DNA of 64,000 nucleotides from Primula veris (GCA_963682055.1 OY821746.1:5305992-5369991); one strand, 5' to 3'; counted from the first letter of the stretch, positions 14,011 to 26,278 are shown. The notes: generated from the letters alone by a model not told the origin. Numbers and translations are program-made.

Positions 14011-14246
14011 CTTTTAAAACTTTTCTCCCATTATCAATTTTGTTTCGTTTCGTAAACTTTGGAAGACATTTCTATTTTCTAAAATCTACAATTATCATAA
14101 TATTGCAGATTTGCAGTTATCCTTATATATATATTTAGGCCCAGATTTATTGAGCCCAAATCGAAAACTAACTCAGAGAAGAAACACAGTTCCTCATCGA
14201 AATCCCACCGTTCATTTATCTCCCTAATCCAACGTCTCTAACCCAC

Positions 14247-14254
14247 GATCCGTG
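14247..14254 (+). promoter_or_regulatory. Histone octamer-like element
   Basis: GATCCGTG matches the complement of the plant histone octamer motif (CGCGGATC) in seven of eight positions. It lies about 40 bp upstream of the TATA box of the H2A gene. Octamers in this position drive S-phase transcription of plant histone genes; activity here is inferred. Confidence 0.4.
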
Positions 14255-14291
14255 CACTTTTCTCCCATTGCTCAATCTCCAACTTCCCCAC

Positions 14292-14299
14292 TATAAATA
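14292..14299 (+). promoter_or_regulatory. TATA box of the H2A gene
   Basis: TATAAATA lies 116 bp upstream of the H2A start codon. A CT-rich leader with CTCTCTCTC follows, and an AAATGGCGG start context. Its placement fits a normal RNA polymerase II core promoter. Confidence 0.75.
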
Positions 14300-14414
14300 C
14301 CTTCAAAACCACACCCAAAAACACTCACCAATTCACTCAAACAAATCTCTCTCTCTACACAGCATTTATCTCTTTCCCAAATTTTAAAATCTCTCCCCCA
14401 AATCTCTCTACCAA

Positions 14415-15733
14415 ATGGCGGGAAGAGGCAAAACCCTAGGAGGAGGAACGGCAAAGAAGGCCACGTCACGTAGTAGCAAGGCGGGTTTGCAGTTTCCGGT
14501 TGGTCGTATCGCTCGTTTTCTCAAGGCTGGAAAGTACGCTGAGCGTGTCGGTGCTGGTGCTCCTGTGTACCTCGCTGCTGTACTTGAATACCTCGCTGCT
14601 GAGGTAGTTATTTCTTTTTTCCTTTATATTTTATTGGTTTTATGATTTTTTTTTTTTGTTGATTTTACGGGGTTACTACTATTTTTTATGTTAGGGTTCA
14701 TGTAGACCAATTTGTGCAGTTTTGATCTGATTGTGTATTATTTTGAAGTACAAAAGGTCTAATTTTAGCGGTTACTGTTTTTTTCATTATAGAGTCTAGG
14801 GATTATTTTGATCTAATTTTAGCTAATTGTGTATTTTTTTTCCCTTCTTGAAGAGTGATTAGCCTTAAATTGTATATTTTGAAGTTTTAAAAGGTTTAAT
14901 TTGTGTATGGTAGTTTATATTCCCCAATTTCTAGGGTTTATGTTTACGTAATTGTATATTTTTTTTTACTAATATTTGCAAAAGGCCTAACTTTTAGCTT
15001 GAAATGATTGATTGAAGTAATTTGTTAATTGTTATTCACTATTTTTGCATTATTCCCAATTTCTAGGGTTCTTTGAAATTAAATTTGCATTTAAATAGAG
15101 GTTTTCAAAGCAGTTACTATCCCCAATTTTCAAATACTTTCAAATTGCTACTATTTAATAGGGTTTCTATTAAACAGGTTTGCTATTTAACTTAATTGTG
15201 TATTGTCATTTATAATTGCAAAAGGGCCTAATTTATTAACCTAATAGGTTCAATTGAAACAATATGTTAACTGTTATCCACTCTTTTTGCAATTGCCTCA
15301 ATTTATCGGGTTCCTTGAAATTAAATTTGCAATTAAACAGAGTTTCTTCGAAGCTGTTACTTTATCCTCAATTTCCATTAGGGTTTCTGTTTATGTAATT
15401 GTCACTCTAATTGCTAATATCTCCAATTTACATTGTTTCTCCAAAACAAAATGCCTAATTACTATTGTCAAGTATCCAATTTTGTGGTTTATTTGAATCT
15501 AATTGATTGACTATGTTATACAGGTGCTAGAATTGGCAGGAAACGCTGCTAGGGACAACAAGAAGACACGTATCGTGCCACGTCACATCCAGTTGGCTGT
15601 CCGTAACGACGAGGAGCTGAGCAAGCTGCTTGGTGACGTGACGATCGCCAATGGAGGAGTTATGCCCAATATCCACAACCTTCTCCTCCCCAAGAAGACT
15701 GGATCTGCCAAGCCTACTGTTGATGATGATTAA
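14415..15733 (+). CDS. Histone H2A (two exons)
   Basis: Core histone H2A, which pairs with H2B in the nucleosome. Exon 1 is 14415-14603 and exon 2 is 15524-15733; the 920-bp intron splits after the Ala-Ala-Glu of the alpha-2 helix, the usual position in plant H2A genes, in phase 0. The 132-aa product starts [15 protein letters not shown] and carries [14 protein letters not shown], the acidic-patch segment [10 protein letters not shown] (residues about 91-100) and the [13 protein letters not shown] docking region. The tail ends in KPTVDDD. It has no SQEF motif, so it is not H2A.X, and it lacks H2A.Z- and H2A.W-type features (no SPKK tail). It is therefore a canonical replication-type H2A. The start is set by the family N-terminus. 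A TATA box and an octamer-like site precede it. It converges with the formin gene 860 bp downstream. Confidence 0.96.
14950..15375 (+). repeat. Tandem duplication inside the H2A intron
   Basis: Two diverged copies about 240 bp apart share the order GCAAAAGG-CCTAA, then TTGAAATTAAATTTGCA, then an AAAGCAGTTACT/GAAGCTGTTACT block. Copy 1 is about 14950-15130 and copy 2 about 15190-15375. The copies are noncoding and T-rich, consistent with intron growth by local duplication. Confidence 0.6.
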
Positions 15734-16591
15734 ATTGTATCACTGTTTTTGGTTTAGCTTCATGTTGGTTTTAGTTGGTTTAATATTAGAGTTTGTGTGT
15801 TGACTACTTAGGGTGTTATTGGTGTAATTTGTTTATGTTTTAATGGATAATTAGGATGGTAGCGAAGTTAATGAAAATGTTCAGTGTTTGCTTGAATTGA
15901 ACCACTTCTTTTTCTTGTCATTATGTTTTCATCTTCGTTTTATGAATTTATGAGTTTAGGCCTTTCGATTGTTCATTTCATCTAAGATTTTGATCGCACC
16001 AATTAGTGTAGTTAGATTTTAATATCTGATGGAGATATTCCTTAATTTATATTTGAGTTCGTAGGATAACATCAATGTTCTGGAAATATTTAAGGCTGTG
16101 AAATCAAGTCAATCTAAACTGCTAGATTATATATCAGTTGAGGCCTTTAGATTGTTCGATTTTAAGCTATGATTGAGATATTTCATAAAAGTAGCAGATT
16201 GTTACTTAATTTTATTACTTAAGAGTGATAATATTTGAAATCATAAGATTTTCACTGTAAAAAAGTGGATAAAAGTGCAGTAGACACCAAACATAATAAG
16301 TGCTATACTTGCAGTGAAAATTTATTAATTTAAGACGGTTGTATACATAGGTTGTCCATTGTGTTCCCATATCAGTCCCTGTACATATGGGATTAGGAGC
16401 ATGGACTTAAAACTAGATAATCTACATCTGTAACATTTACAACAGGGTACCTGCACTGAAATTTCTCTGATCTAATCCATCATCATCAAAATCAATTGCA
16501 AATATACAAAACAATTTGGTTACATTACAGGAAAAAAAACAACTTTTAAAGAACAACATAAGTGTTCTCAATCCACGTATATTGATTCATT
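15734..16591. other. Convergent 3' intergenic region
   Basis: This AT-rich spacer lies between the stop codons of H2A (plus) and the formin (minus). It must hold both 3' UTRs and polyadenylation signals. No other gene is seen. Confidence 0.6.
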
Positions 16592-19500
16592 TTAAGCTTC
16601 ATCATCTGAACTAGAACTATCCACTCTCCTATCTCTAATCGCAGGGAAAAGCTTCTGACGTGGATCTAAACCCTTTTGGGGTTCCGTTGAAGCTTTCCCT
16701 ATCGATCCCTCTCCTTTAACCACTGTCTTGTTTGGCTTCTTTGGGGAATCTCTAACTTCTTTACACACCTTATCTAGCATTATTAGAAAATCTCGCACTA
16801 TGATGAATAATCTTAACCCTTCCTCTTTCCCCGCTTTCCCATGGAAATAATCTGTTGTAAATTTAGCCAACCCCATAATTCTCTTTTCCTCCTTGAGCAA
16901 AGACGTTATATCCACCTCAGCGTCTTGCACAAAGCTCTTGAGAGCTAGGTGGAACCCGCTCTTCTCGTCTAAGTTTTTCATATCTGTATTGAGAAAATCG
17001 CGAGCTTTTATAAGTTGGTGGCCGAGTTTTGAAACTGTACCTGTTAAGCTATCGGAATCTAAAACAGCAGCTCTTTTGACATTTTTGAGCTCGTTACTCA
17101 AACCAGATATCACTTCAAGACCAAGAGTACGATAGTGCTCATCTAAGTCCTCTGATGATCCCTTTCTCTCCTCTGATGCACGAGCAGCTCTTACGCCTTC
17201 AGATCGGATTATCTCCTGTACAACGAAATGGAGGAGAGTGGTTTTTCCATCGGTTCCTTTTACGTCTGATAATTTCAAAAGGGTGTCGAGTTTGAAGGCT
17301 TGTGCTCCACCACGGAATGTACCATCGTTCATTCGGTTCCCAGTTTTAAGAACAGCCTCTAGGAGCTTGAGGAACAAACGGCTGTTTTTTAGATCTTTAC
17401 AAGCAGCCTGGAATTTGGTAAAACATACATTATTCTCACCAACGCCATTAAAAGAAAACATTTTACAAAGAACACATAAAGGGCAAAGGGTTAAGTTCAT
17501 TAAACAATACGTGAAACTTCAAATCATTCATCTCATAGCTCACTTGTTTATGCAACTCCATAAGGTAGAAGTTTAGCTCAACTTCGTAAAAGTTCACGTA
17601 TTGAAATTAACCTAGTGATATATTAAATATGAAAACGAGGTAAAACCTAGTGGTATATTAAATATGGCAACATATTTCATCATACATATTGCATACTAAT
17701 GCAGTGATGCTCCCATTTAGTTATAGGAGCTGAATAGTCCTCACAAGTATCATGAATCATAGGAGCAACATCGTCAAAACCAGGTCTGTATATGCCATAA
17801 TAGATGTTATTAGTAAAACCACTTATTCTTAGCTTTTATACCTCTGAATCTTTGATCTTTATAATTTCAAAGGTGTACAACTTAAAAGGAGCCCAAGCAA
17901 AAGGTATTAATTCAGATCTGAGGGTATCCTAAGGTGTACAACTTAGTATATCTTATGTCACATGATGCTTAAACAAAAACAAATAAAAAATTAAGGTCTT
18001 ACCTCTAATGTTGTAAATGATTCTTTAACTATCGAAGCTTCCTCTTCAAGGGTACACATAAATATTAGTGATTCAATTCTCTTAAAGGCAAATGGGATGC
18101 CAACTAAGACTTTTAGGAACCGATCCGCAGGCCCAAGCCGAGAAAGCTCGCCATTGTATACTCTAAGTTTGAGTTCTTCTTCTTGGGTTGGAGCCATCTT
18201 TAACAAAGTTTGAAGAAGCTCTGGCGGTAGCTCGTTTCCTGGTTCAAGTAAAAAAGTTTGGTTACGGTGATCACAGATACTAACATTTTAAGTAAATGGT
18301 ACAGTTAAAACCAACTAAACAACTGGATCTTTTTTCACAGACAACTTTGACTACTAATTCAGAGATATGCCATATACAAGAGACATGGTGTGTTAATACT
18401 TTTCATGGCCAAATATTCACATTTACATATGTTGCAAACCATAATTACTAATTAGGATATAAAATTTAATGTATTTGGAGTCTTGGACACTACGTAATTT
18501 CTTTTTCCTCAATTTTCTGGAAAAAAATCTCATCTCTTGTTAAATAGACGAAAAACGAAAAGTCTTTACCTTCTTGAAGTGCATCACAAACTTCTTCAGT
18601 GGTGACATTCAGTGCTCTTAAAAGAATCGATAAATTTTGAGCCTTTTTAGACTCAATAATCTGAATATGTGCTGGAGTATCTTGGGACAATGATGATTCT
18701 TTCTTAGCCTCATTTTTGTTTTTGTCAACTGGGGCAAACCCAAATAGAGTTTCAATCTGCTCCTCATTGAACCTGCATTAAATAAAAGAAAATTTAACAG
18801 GAATTTTCTTCAACCCGATAGAAATTCTAAAGGTTAAACAAACACAAAAGAAAAACATCAAAATATTAACTTACTGGAATGACCCTGATTTGATTTGATG
18901 CCAAACCATCGACTGATCAGGGTTAGCCAAAACTTTGTCCCAGAAGAACGGCTTTAGCTTAGTTTTGGTATTTTCGGGTTGAGTACCTTCACTTGAAGCA
19001 CTTGCTCCATGAGTTGGAGGTCTAAGTGGCTTGGAACCCATACCAGGCGGTGGCGGCCTAGGTGGCGGAGCACCACTTTTTGGCTGAGGTGGAGGGCGTA
19101 CAGGTAGTGATGGTGGTCCCGGAGGAGGAGGACGAGAACGACCAGCGGTAGGAGGTGGAGGTGACGGTGGAGATGGCTTTCCTGAAGGAGGTAGTGGTGG
19201 CGGTGGGGAGGGCTTTCCTGATGCAAGTGGTGGTGGAGATGGCCTCCCTGTTGGAGGAGATGCATGCGCTGGTAAAGGTGGAGATGGAGAAGATTGCCGC
19301 CCTGGTGGAGAAGTTAAAGGAGGTCTCCCTTGTGAAGAATTTTGTGGTGAGACTTTGCTGATACCAGCTACGGATCCAAAAGATTGAGTCTCAGTTTTAT
19401 CCGAACTATTTTGAATACCCATCTCGATGTTGTGATTTCCTTTTAAAGGAGGTGTCACCGTCGTTTTATTACAGTTGAAACTTCCTTCGACCGATTGATT

Positions 19501-21518
19501 ATCAGACTTTTCTTTTTCGGAGGAATTCCCACGCCCAAACGGTTTCTGCGGAGAACCTGGAAAACAAAGCTGTCAACTCTTTTTTCTGTACCAAAAAATA
19601 ATACAAGGATAAAGTGCAAATATTATGACAACGAAGGATTTAGGTATATACCACTTAGGCTTAGGCAAAGAAGAGGTCGCTGATCATTCATTCTACCTCC
19701 CTTGAGACCAAAACAGCCCTTGTTATAGCATATAAACAGCAATAAAGCAAAAATAAATGTCACTCCGGCTGTTATACCAATGGCAATACCAACGATCCTT
19801 CCTACGTCATCATCGTTTCCCTTTTTCACGTCTTTAGCTGATTCAGGAGCAGCTACAATAGATTGGGGCTCATTTGTTGGTTGAAAACTTGAGTCACTGA
19901 AATTTGAAGGGAAAAACGAAGCCATTGAAGGTTTTGGAGATGGGGATGTACTCAATGCTGGAGATGGTGCTGGACTCAATCCTGGAGATGATGCAGGTGC
20001 TAAATTCTGAAGCAACTTGCGTCGTCTATCTATATAAGAATCCGTTTTTGAAAACACAAATTCTGTAAATTTGGTGTACCAGGCCTTATATCGACCCTCA
20101 CCTTCAGAGACAAGGAAAATAAGATTCTCTTTTTGCAAGCAGTCTAAGAGAGTATGCTTAGTCTCTGGATTTTCTATAAGCATGGCTTTCCTCACATTTT
20201 CTTTTGTTAATGATGAAATTGTTGTCTCCTCAGATACCAGATCTTCAAAATTCCCCTTTGCACTAAACAACTCTACCCCACAACAAACCCAAAATAGCTC
20301 TGCCTGTAGTCATTTATTTCATTAGATATCAACATTAGGCATTAGCACTAGCTTATAAATAGTCGGGGTAAAAAATTAAAAATCAGCAACTTTTGGATTA
20401 CATAGGAGGGTTATTACTCAGAACTTAAGAACTGAGAGTCTCAAATTATATACTACTGGAATGGATGTGACATCTTCACAGATAAACGAACATGTACAAT
20501 TTATCAGTTCCACAGTATAAGACAGAACCAAAGTGATCCAAATTAAATTACTCGGTATGCTGTAGATTTATCTACGGGCATGTCTAGAAGAAATTGTGAC
20601 ATGAAAACATAAATTTTAAAAACGAAAAGAAACCCCTGATAAAGAAACTGCTAACTTAAACTTATTAGAAGAGCTAATGGAGGAAATGAAAACATTGCTA
20701 CAGATAATACCATAATCAATGTGTGAAAATGTATTTTTCAAGGTTTGCTTCTTTCAGTTATTCAAAACTGGACCAGTTTGATCTCAAAGCACTAAAAAGA
20801 AGAGCAGGTAGATGAGATAAGTTAGTATGATGATTGGCAATACAACTATTCTACAATGAGATGAACTGTCTTTCAAACAACACTTGCTCAGATAATCTCA
20901 AGCAATTTCTAAACAGTAGATATGACGCCATGACTATAAACTACCGTGATACTAAAATACTCAGAAAGAATAAATAAGTGATCATAATTATCAAACGGCT
21001 AAGGTAAGTATGAAGTTAATAGTGTCTATACAACTCATCGTTAAGCATAGTGAGAAGTGGAGAAGTCGAACGACCATTATGCCATACTACGCTAACTGTT
21101 CTATGAAGAAACACTCTTAACAACTAATATTTCATAAGAGTTTGACTAAAAAACACTTCATGGATATAAAGTCTAGCACAAATGCATATATACACAAAGG
21201 AGTCTGCATATGTTAAAAGTTTCTTCGCTCACAAAACTGTGATGCAAGTATCAAGCACAGCTTTTAACAAGTAAAACCATAATGAGATTGCAATGTTTTT
21301 TTCAGGGCGTGTTTTGCAAGACAGGAAGAGTATATGCATATTAATTAAAGAACAAATATAAGAAACTATACCATTTCATCATTTATATCCTCCAAATCCA
21401 AGTTAAATCGATCATAGGACAACACTTCTTCGGCAGGCTTGCTTTCTGAGCCAGCTGATACTAAGGCAAATAACAAAAGGGCAATAGCACTAAACCGAAA
21501 AAATCCACCCAACCCCAT
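16592..21518 (-). CDS. Class I formin (signal peptide, TM, FH1-FH2)
   Basis: A membrane-anchored formin that nucleates and elongates actin from profilin-actin, probably at the plasma membrane. Six minus-strand exons are 21372-21518, 19652-20303, 18875-19556, 18570-18772, 18003-18238 and 16592-17407; phases close to 911 aa plus stop. The start MGLGGFFRFSAIALLLFAL is a signal peptide. Residues about 218-243 (RIVGIAIGITAGVTFIFALL) form one transmembrane helix after a Ser/Pro-rich extracellular part, which can contact the cell wall in class I formins. Exon 3 encodes a long FH1 Pro tract with many PPPP runs (roughly 345-450). FH2 runs from LKPFFWDKV (about 465) and includes ELKLRVYNGELSRLGPADRF and GNRMNDGTFRGGAQAFKLDT. 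An acidic Ser tail (SSSSDDEA) ends it. The subfamily (FH number) was not assigned. The first intron is 1068 bp. It is convergent with H2A. Confidence 0.93.
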
Positions 21519-24073
21519 TTCCTTCTCGATAATTCAGTTTCCCGAACACAGGTTTATCTTATCTTCATCTCATTATCGCCGATAATTACAAAACCCCGTA
21601 AATCATTCACCACTAATCACAAACCAGGCTTTGTAAATATTGTTTTGATCTTTTATCACCAACTAAAATTGAACACAAAAGACCAATCTTGTTATTGACC
21701 GAAAAACTAACTTTCACATAAAGGTCAAATCTTTGTATCACAAACTCTCGAATACCCAAAACCCAGAATCTCAAATACAACCAAAATACTGAATCTCAAT
21801 GGAAATGAAATACCCACAAATAAAATTCAACCCAAAAGCTAAATAATCCAAAATAACAGAAATAGCACCAACTGATGAGTTCTAACTTACTGTCTCTGAA
21901 AATGGAATATATGGGACAAAAAAATCCCTTTGTTTTTTTATGATTAGATCAAATAGAGAGAGACAAAACAGCTGTAAAAATGAGGAGATTATAACAAAGA
22001 AAAACTGCAACTGAAAAATAGAGCTTGTTAGTTGTAAATTTTCTTTCTCTTTTGCCTCGATATAGATTTTGTATGTATAATGGTTTTGTGTATTGACCTT
22101 TCTGGGATTATTATGTGTTGAATACTTAAATTAATTGTTGAATAATTCAGAGGAAATTTAATAATGTAACGAGGACGCGGAAAGGGTTTTGCGTTTAAAG
22201 TCAATTTATTTGAATTCCGGTTTTGGGGCCTTGGTGAATTCATAAACGGTGGAAGGGTAATTTTGTCTATTTAGATTACATAAATAAAAACAAATACATT
22301 TATTATGTTATTTTAACAGTTTGCATGTCTATGATGTTTAACAAATTGATAGTCATATTTATGTATTTGCAATGAGCTTATTGTTTATTTTCTTGAAAAA
22401 ATTGCAATAGAATCAATCTATTTGAAAATTATAGGATCAAACTGAAACTTAAACCAAATGTCATACTATCAATTTTTAACATGTGTTTGTTAAATACTAA
22501 TAAATAATTCCTACTTTCGAGTTTTATTCAGAGGCGCTGGAGATCAACCCCTATAACGAGTTTGTGAGCAGTTTAAACTAAGATATTAACACGTTCGGCT
22601 ATCCAATTGTTTTTGCTCGGGAAACTTCACACATCCAACATTCGACCTGTTTGGTCGGAAAGGGTCTTACATATTTTCCAAGATTTGTTGGATTGATTCT
22701 TTGGTCTCGGTCCAAATTGACATCCTCTTAATGAGCCTCTTATTTCACGCATAAAAATGTCAACTTGTGTCAACTTGTTTTATTAGATAGATAAAAACAT
22801 GTGAGCATTTTTATTTTTTTTGTTGAGGATTTTTTGTTGTTGTTAAGTATAATTATCGCATTTGCTATCTTTTTATTTTGTCTTGATTGATGAAAATTTA
22901 TGAATGAAGGTGGGGGAGTCGAAGTAATTAAATTGGCTAATAACGGTTAAAAATGTCTTTGTGAGACTTAGTAAAATATGTTCATTCTTCCGACCAATAT
23001 ACACTACAAGACAAAATACATCCGTTCACCGATGGCCAAATTTAATGGCAAAAGAAGAAAAATGTCGATTATCACAGGTGCCAACAGCTATCGATCTACC
23101 GCGTATGGTTGTGTTTGATAGTACATTACAGTTGAAGATGAAGCCACTCGCTTGATTGTTTACATATATTTCCTTCTCCTTCTTGTTTTGCTAAAATTCT
23201 ACTTGCTATGTAGCTAGCCTATAACGCTTATGTTGAGTTTGGATAATTACTAAATGCATTGTCGCTATGAACAAACTATAGAGTATCAAATTACTTGGCG
23301 AGTCACCCAAGATTAGGTGTTTTAGATTCTCGCTTAAGTTGTATTCCCAACCAGCTATGTACACTTTTGTACAAGGATTTGAGTTAATGAAATTGTTATT
23401 TTCTTTATAAAAAAAAAACTATTAGAGTATAGAATAAAGATGAATGGAGATTGATGTGTTATTATTACCTGGCCCAGTTTCTAGACCATTTATAAGCACC
23501 TTTTCAATCGTTTTCCTTTATAATCAATTGATTCAATTCCAACCAACCTTTGACCTTTTTCAACAATTTCCAAATAAATTAACGGTGGAGTAACTTTTGA
23601 CATCTGGTGTTCAAATTGGTCAAACGCAATATTCATCGATGATTAGAAGTTGGAAAAGACAACATATTGGGTTGCAAAGCTAATCTGCAAAATGGTTTAG
23701 AAGTGGTCAAAAAGTGCAACCCTTCGATCAATAATACTAACTTTAGAAAGTTGCACTGTGTGAGAAAAAAGAACCCTTAGTTTTCTTACATTAGTAAAAA
23801 ATTTAGTTCGCACTTGCTTATATCATATCATATGTAACGCACCCCGTCAAGTTTAACAAGAGCAACGTGCAATACATATGAAATAGTGTTTTTCAACCCC
23901 AAGCAGCATATTAATTGCAATACTTCCCTGCTCTATGAAAAAGTCAATTATTGTAAAAACGTTATTAAATTATAACGTTTTGTTTTTATGGAAAAGATAT
24001 CTGTAGGTGACAGAGAAATTCTGAGAAATTATAAGGGTTCTATTGTTTTTGTTTATAATTTACTTGTGAGGTT
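21519..24073. other. Formin 5' flank and repeat scraps
   Basis: The first few hundred bases must contain the formin 5' UTR and promoter. A CACTACAAGACAAAA motif at 23002-23016 resembles a CACTA terminus. A pure A-run at about 23410-23418, following ATGAAATTGTT, resembles a plant LINE 3' tail. No gene is recognised. Frames at 22028-22243 (minus) and 22961-23155 have no family resemblance. Confidence 0.45.
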
Positions 24074-24433
24074 TTGGATGTGATAGGTGCTGAGTTTAGT
24101 GTGCTGTTTGGTGGTCTTATGTTATGCCATGTGTTAGATTTTTCTAACATTGAAGTGAAAATCGACTCAATAATATTAGTAAACTGGTGGAAGAATAGAA
24201 GACTAGTAACCATAAAATGGTTAAATATTTGTGATGATATATTAGCGCTGATGAAAGTAATAGCAGTTGATTATTATTTTGTTTGGAGGGAAACTAACAA
24301 ACCTACCGCTAAATTGGGTGCTTTTGGTTTGTTCTCTTCATATTTTGATGAAATATCACTCACCAACAAGGCTTATGGATTATATAAAATGTATTATGAT
24401 GGCCTTAGTAACATTAGGAAAATGAGACTATGA
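24074..24433 (+). pseudogene. RNase H-like (RVT_3) fragment, likely LINE-derived
   Basis: An open frame of 119 codons resembles the C-terminal RNase H-like domain carried by plant LINE polyproteins. It reads AEFSVLFGGLMLCHVLDFSN, then VKIDSIILVNWWKN, then a later YFVWRETNKPTAKLGAFGLF. These match the usual order: the A-x-x-x-L-x-x-G-L-x-L core, a V-x-x-D-S-x-x-V-x-N-W strand, and the R-E-x-N-x-x-A-D-x-L-A-x-x-G end with A-D altered. The upstream RT part is missing, and a 3'-UTR-like tail with TTAATGAAAG follows at about 24555-24565. It is a remnant rather than a host gene; a diverged domesticated RNase H cannot be fully excluded. Confidence 0.6.
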
Positions 24434-24686
24434 TTTTTGTTTCATGTTTTCTAATTGTTGTTGAGAGATTTGTTTCTTTATACTGTGCTTTGTTTAATTT
24501 TGTAACGGTTTGCGTTTTTCTTTTGGTATGTAGCGGGTTTGGTCCCATATTTCTTATTAATGAAAGATCTATTTGATTAAAAAACAAATAATATTTTTTT
24601 TGCAAGACTCACCAAGTCAGTATATTTTAATGTGCCATGAGATTCAGAACTAATTGTATAAAATTCAATTCAATTAAAAGACAAAT

Positions 24687-24759
24687 GGGGATGTAGCTCA
24701 GATGGTAGAGCGCTCGCTTAGCATGCGAGAGGTACGGGGATCGATACCCCGCATCTCCA
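24687..24759 (+). tRNA. tRNA-Ala (AGC)
   Basis: A 73-nt cloverleaf with no intron. The acceptor stem GGGGATG pairs with CATCTCC and is followed by discriminator A (CCA is not encoded beyond this). The D-arm begins TAGCTCAGATGGTAGAG (A box), the anticodon AGC is at 24720-24722, and the T-arm contains GGGGATCGATACCCC (B box). The anticodon reads GCU and, after A34-to-inosine editing, other GCN alanine codons. A TTTT run (24760-24763) directly downstream is a Pol III terminator, and CAA motifs lie upstream, as usual for plant tRNA genes. Confidence 0.97.
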
Positions 24760-24763
24760 TTTT
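24760..24763 (+). terminator. Pol III TTTT terminator
   Basis: Four T residues immediately after the discriminator base of tRNA-Ala are sufficient for RNA polymerase III termination. Confidence 0.7.
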
Positions 24764-24921
24764 CTAATATATTTTTGTTAATTTATGGTTTTTTTTCTTT
24801 CCTTTTTAGCAAGTTATATTTTAGATGGGCCTTTTCCTTAAGTCCATCCCCAAAGCCCAATCTGCAAAGCTATCACTCAATTCTCATAGTCATAACACTA
24901 ATTGTAGCTACATGGACTTTG

Positions 24922-25310
24922 TTTTTTTTTTTTTTTTTTTTTTAAATAAAAGGGATATTTTTATTAAATTAAGTCATTACACAATAAAGACAAAAAAGTC
25001 AGTTACATCAAAATAACAGGAATTATCATAAGCTATTCTAGCATGATTCGCTAAACAATTTGCCGGGACATTTGTCGGTCTCGGGCTCCAACAAAAACTC
25101 CAATTATTACCTCAAACAAGTTCACGGATATCTGTAACAAAAGATTCAATTTCTCATGGAACTTCGTTCGTATGTCCTTTGCAACATTGTATCAACGTTA
25201 TGTTATCCGATTCGAAATCGACTTTATTCCAGTTATGGTCCTTCGCTCTTTGACATGCGGTTCTTAAAACTCAGGCTTCTGCCATTAGCAGGGACGACGT
25301 CTGAAACCTG
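24922..25310 (-). pseudogene. LINE 3' fragment with poly(A) tail, decayed RNase H
   Basis: On the minus strand, one frame reads SSLLMAEA, VLRTACQRAKDHNWNKVDFE, SDNITLIQCC, EIESFVTDIREL and WSFCWSPRPTNVPANCLANH. This is the order of the RVT_3 RNase H domain of plant LINEs (A-E-A-x-x-L-R, V-x-F-E-S-D, W-x-P-R-x-x-N-x-x-A-x-x-L-A-x-H). At least three TGA stops interrupt it, two of them where Trp is expected. Downstream come AATAAA-type signals and a 22-nt A-tract (T-run 24922-24943 on plus), the retroposed tail. It is a 5'-truncated, dead LINE insertion lying 160 bp from tRNA-Ala. Confidence 0.75.
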
Positions 25311-25682
25311 CCATTCCACATGTCCTCCAAATCTCCCAATTCATTACGTATAATAATTCTTTCACCGACCAAACACGATTGTTTTTAAAAGATGCAACTG
25401 TATTACACTTGCTCCTTTTTTATTTCTAATGTGCAGGATTCAATCTTATCAGTATGCACATGTGGTATCTGACAAACAAACCAACTGCGTAAACATAAGC
25501 ATTGTATACTTTATTAACCTATAGAATGAAGACAAATATATGGAGATATGCAAGTTCGTTTTTTTATAATGTATTTGCAGGCCACTAGTACAATACAGTA
25601 ATATATATTTTAGCATCGTCCAAGTCTTGAATATGTCCCTGAGGTTGGATTTTTATACTACACTTTTTCTGAAAAAACGCAC

Positions 25683-25825
25683 AAACCGTACATTTAATTT
25701 ACGGTTTACAGAAATTACATGTAAACCGTACATTTAATGTACGGTTTGCAAAAATACATGCAAACCGTACATTTAATGTACGGTTTACATGTTTTTTTGC
25801 AAACCGTACATTAAATGTACGGTTT
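25683..25825. repeat. Array of four 25-bp palindromes (left TIR)
   Basis: Four copies at 25683-25707, 25723-25747, 25762-25786 and 25801-25825 have period 39-40 bp. Each is AAACCGTACATT plus a central base plus AATGTACGGTTT or a one-base variant, so each can fold into a near-perfect hairpin. Spacers are short and A/T-rich (CATGTA, GCAAAAATACATG). Confidence 0.92.
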
Positions 25826-26046
25826 GTATGTAGTTTTTTTTTTTTTTTTTTTTTTTTTTGTAATTTCAATTTGTAAAATAGGAAAAATATATAAAATATG
25901 CAAATCCATAATTCAGTTAGCTATATATAATTGTTTGTTGTTTGTTTATATTAATTATAGAAATTATAATAATTGTTGATATTTGTCCCATTTTTTGCAA
26001 CTGTTCGGAAAGGAAGCAACTGTTCGGAAATGAAGCAAGCAAGCGG

Positions 26047-26187
26047 GACCCCAGCCAGGGGCTCTCGCCCCTTGGACCCCGCCAGGGGCTCTGCCCCTAG
26101 GACCCCGCCAGGGGCTCTGCCCCTTGGAACCCCGCCAGGGGCTCTGCCCCTTGGACCCCGCCAGGGGCTCTGCCCCTTGGAACCCCG
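26047..26187. repeat. GC-rich minisatellite (left TIR)
   Basis: About five tandem units of 26-27 bp contain CCAGGGGCTCTGCCCCTTGG. Each unit holds the near-palindrome GGGGCTCTGCCCC. Composition contrasts sharply with the AT-rich surroundings. It has an open frame in several phases only because the unit lacks stops. Confidence 0.9.
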
Positions 26188-26278
26188 TTTCAATTATTCA
26201 TATTCAATTATACGTTGGCTCGACGAGCGTGCACTCCGCACTTCCCTAAATCGTTTCCGAGTTTAACGCATTATTGTA

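Noticed and set aside
14415..15733. H2A.X or H2A.Z/H2A.W identity
   Set aside because: The C-terminus ends KPTVDDD with no SQEF and no SPKK; the sequence follows canonical H2A.
16893..17576. Plus-strand frames of 80 and 112 aa
   Set aside because: They are antisense to the last formin exon, whose FH2 coding sense is unmistakable.
18954..19361. His/Leu-rich and Val/Glu-rich frames
   Set aside because: Out-of-frame and antisense readings of the Pro-rich FH1 exon.
25951..26266. Open frames on both strands (80 and 97 aa), with mirrored frames at 27576-27902
   Set aside because: They translate the GC-rich minisatellite (PARGSAPRTPPGALPLG type) and exist because the unit lacks stops; they are not genes.
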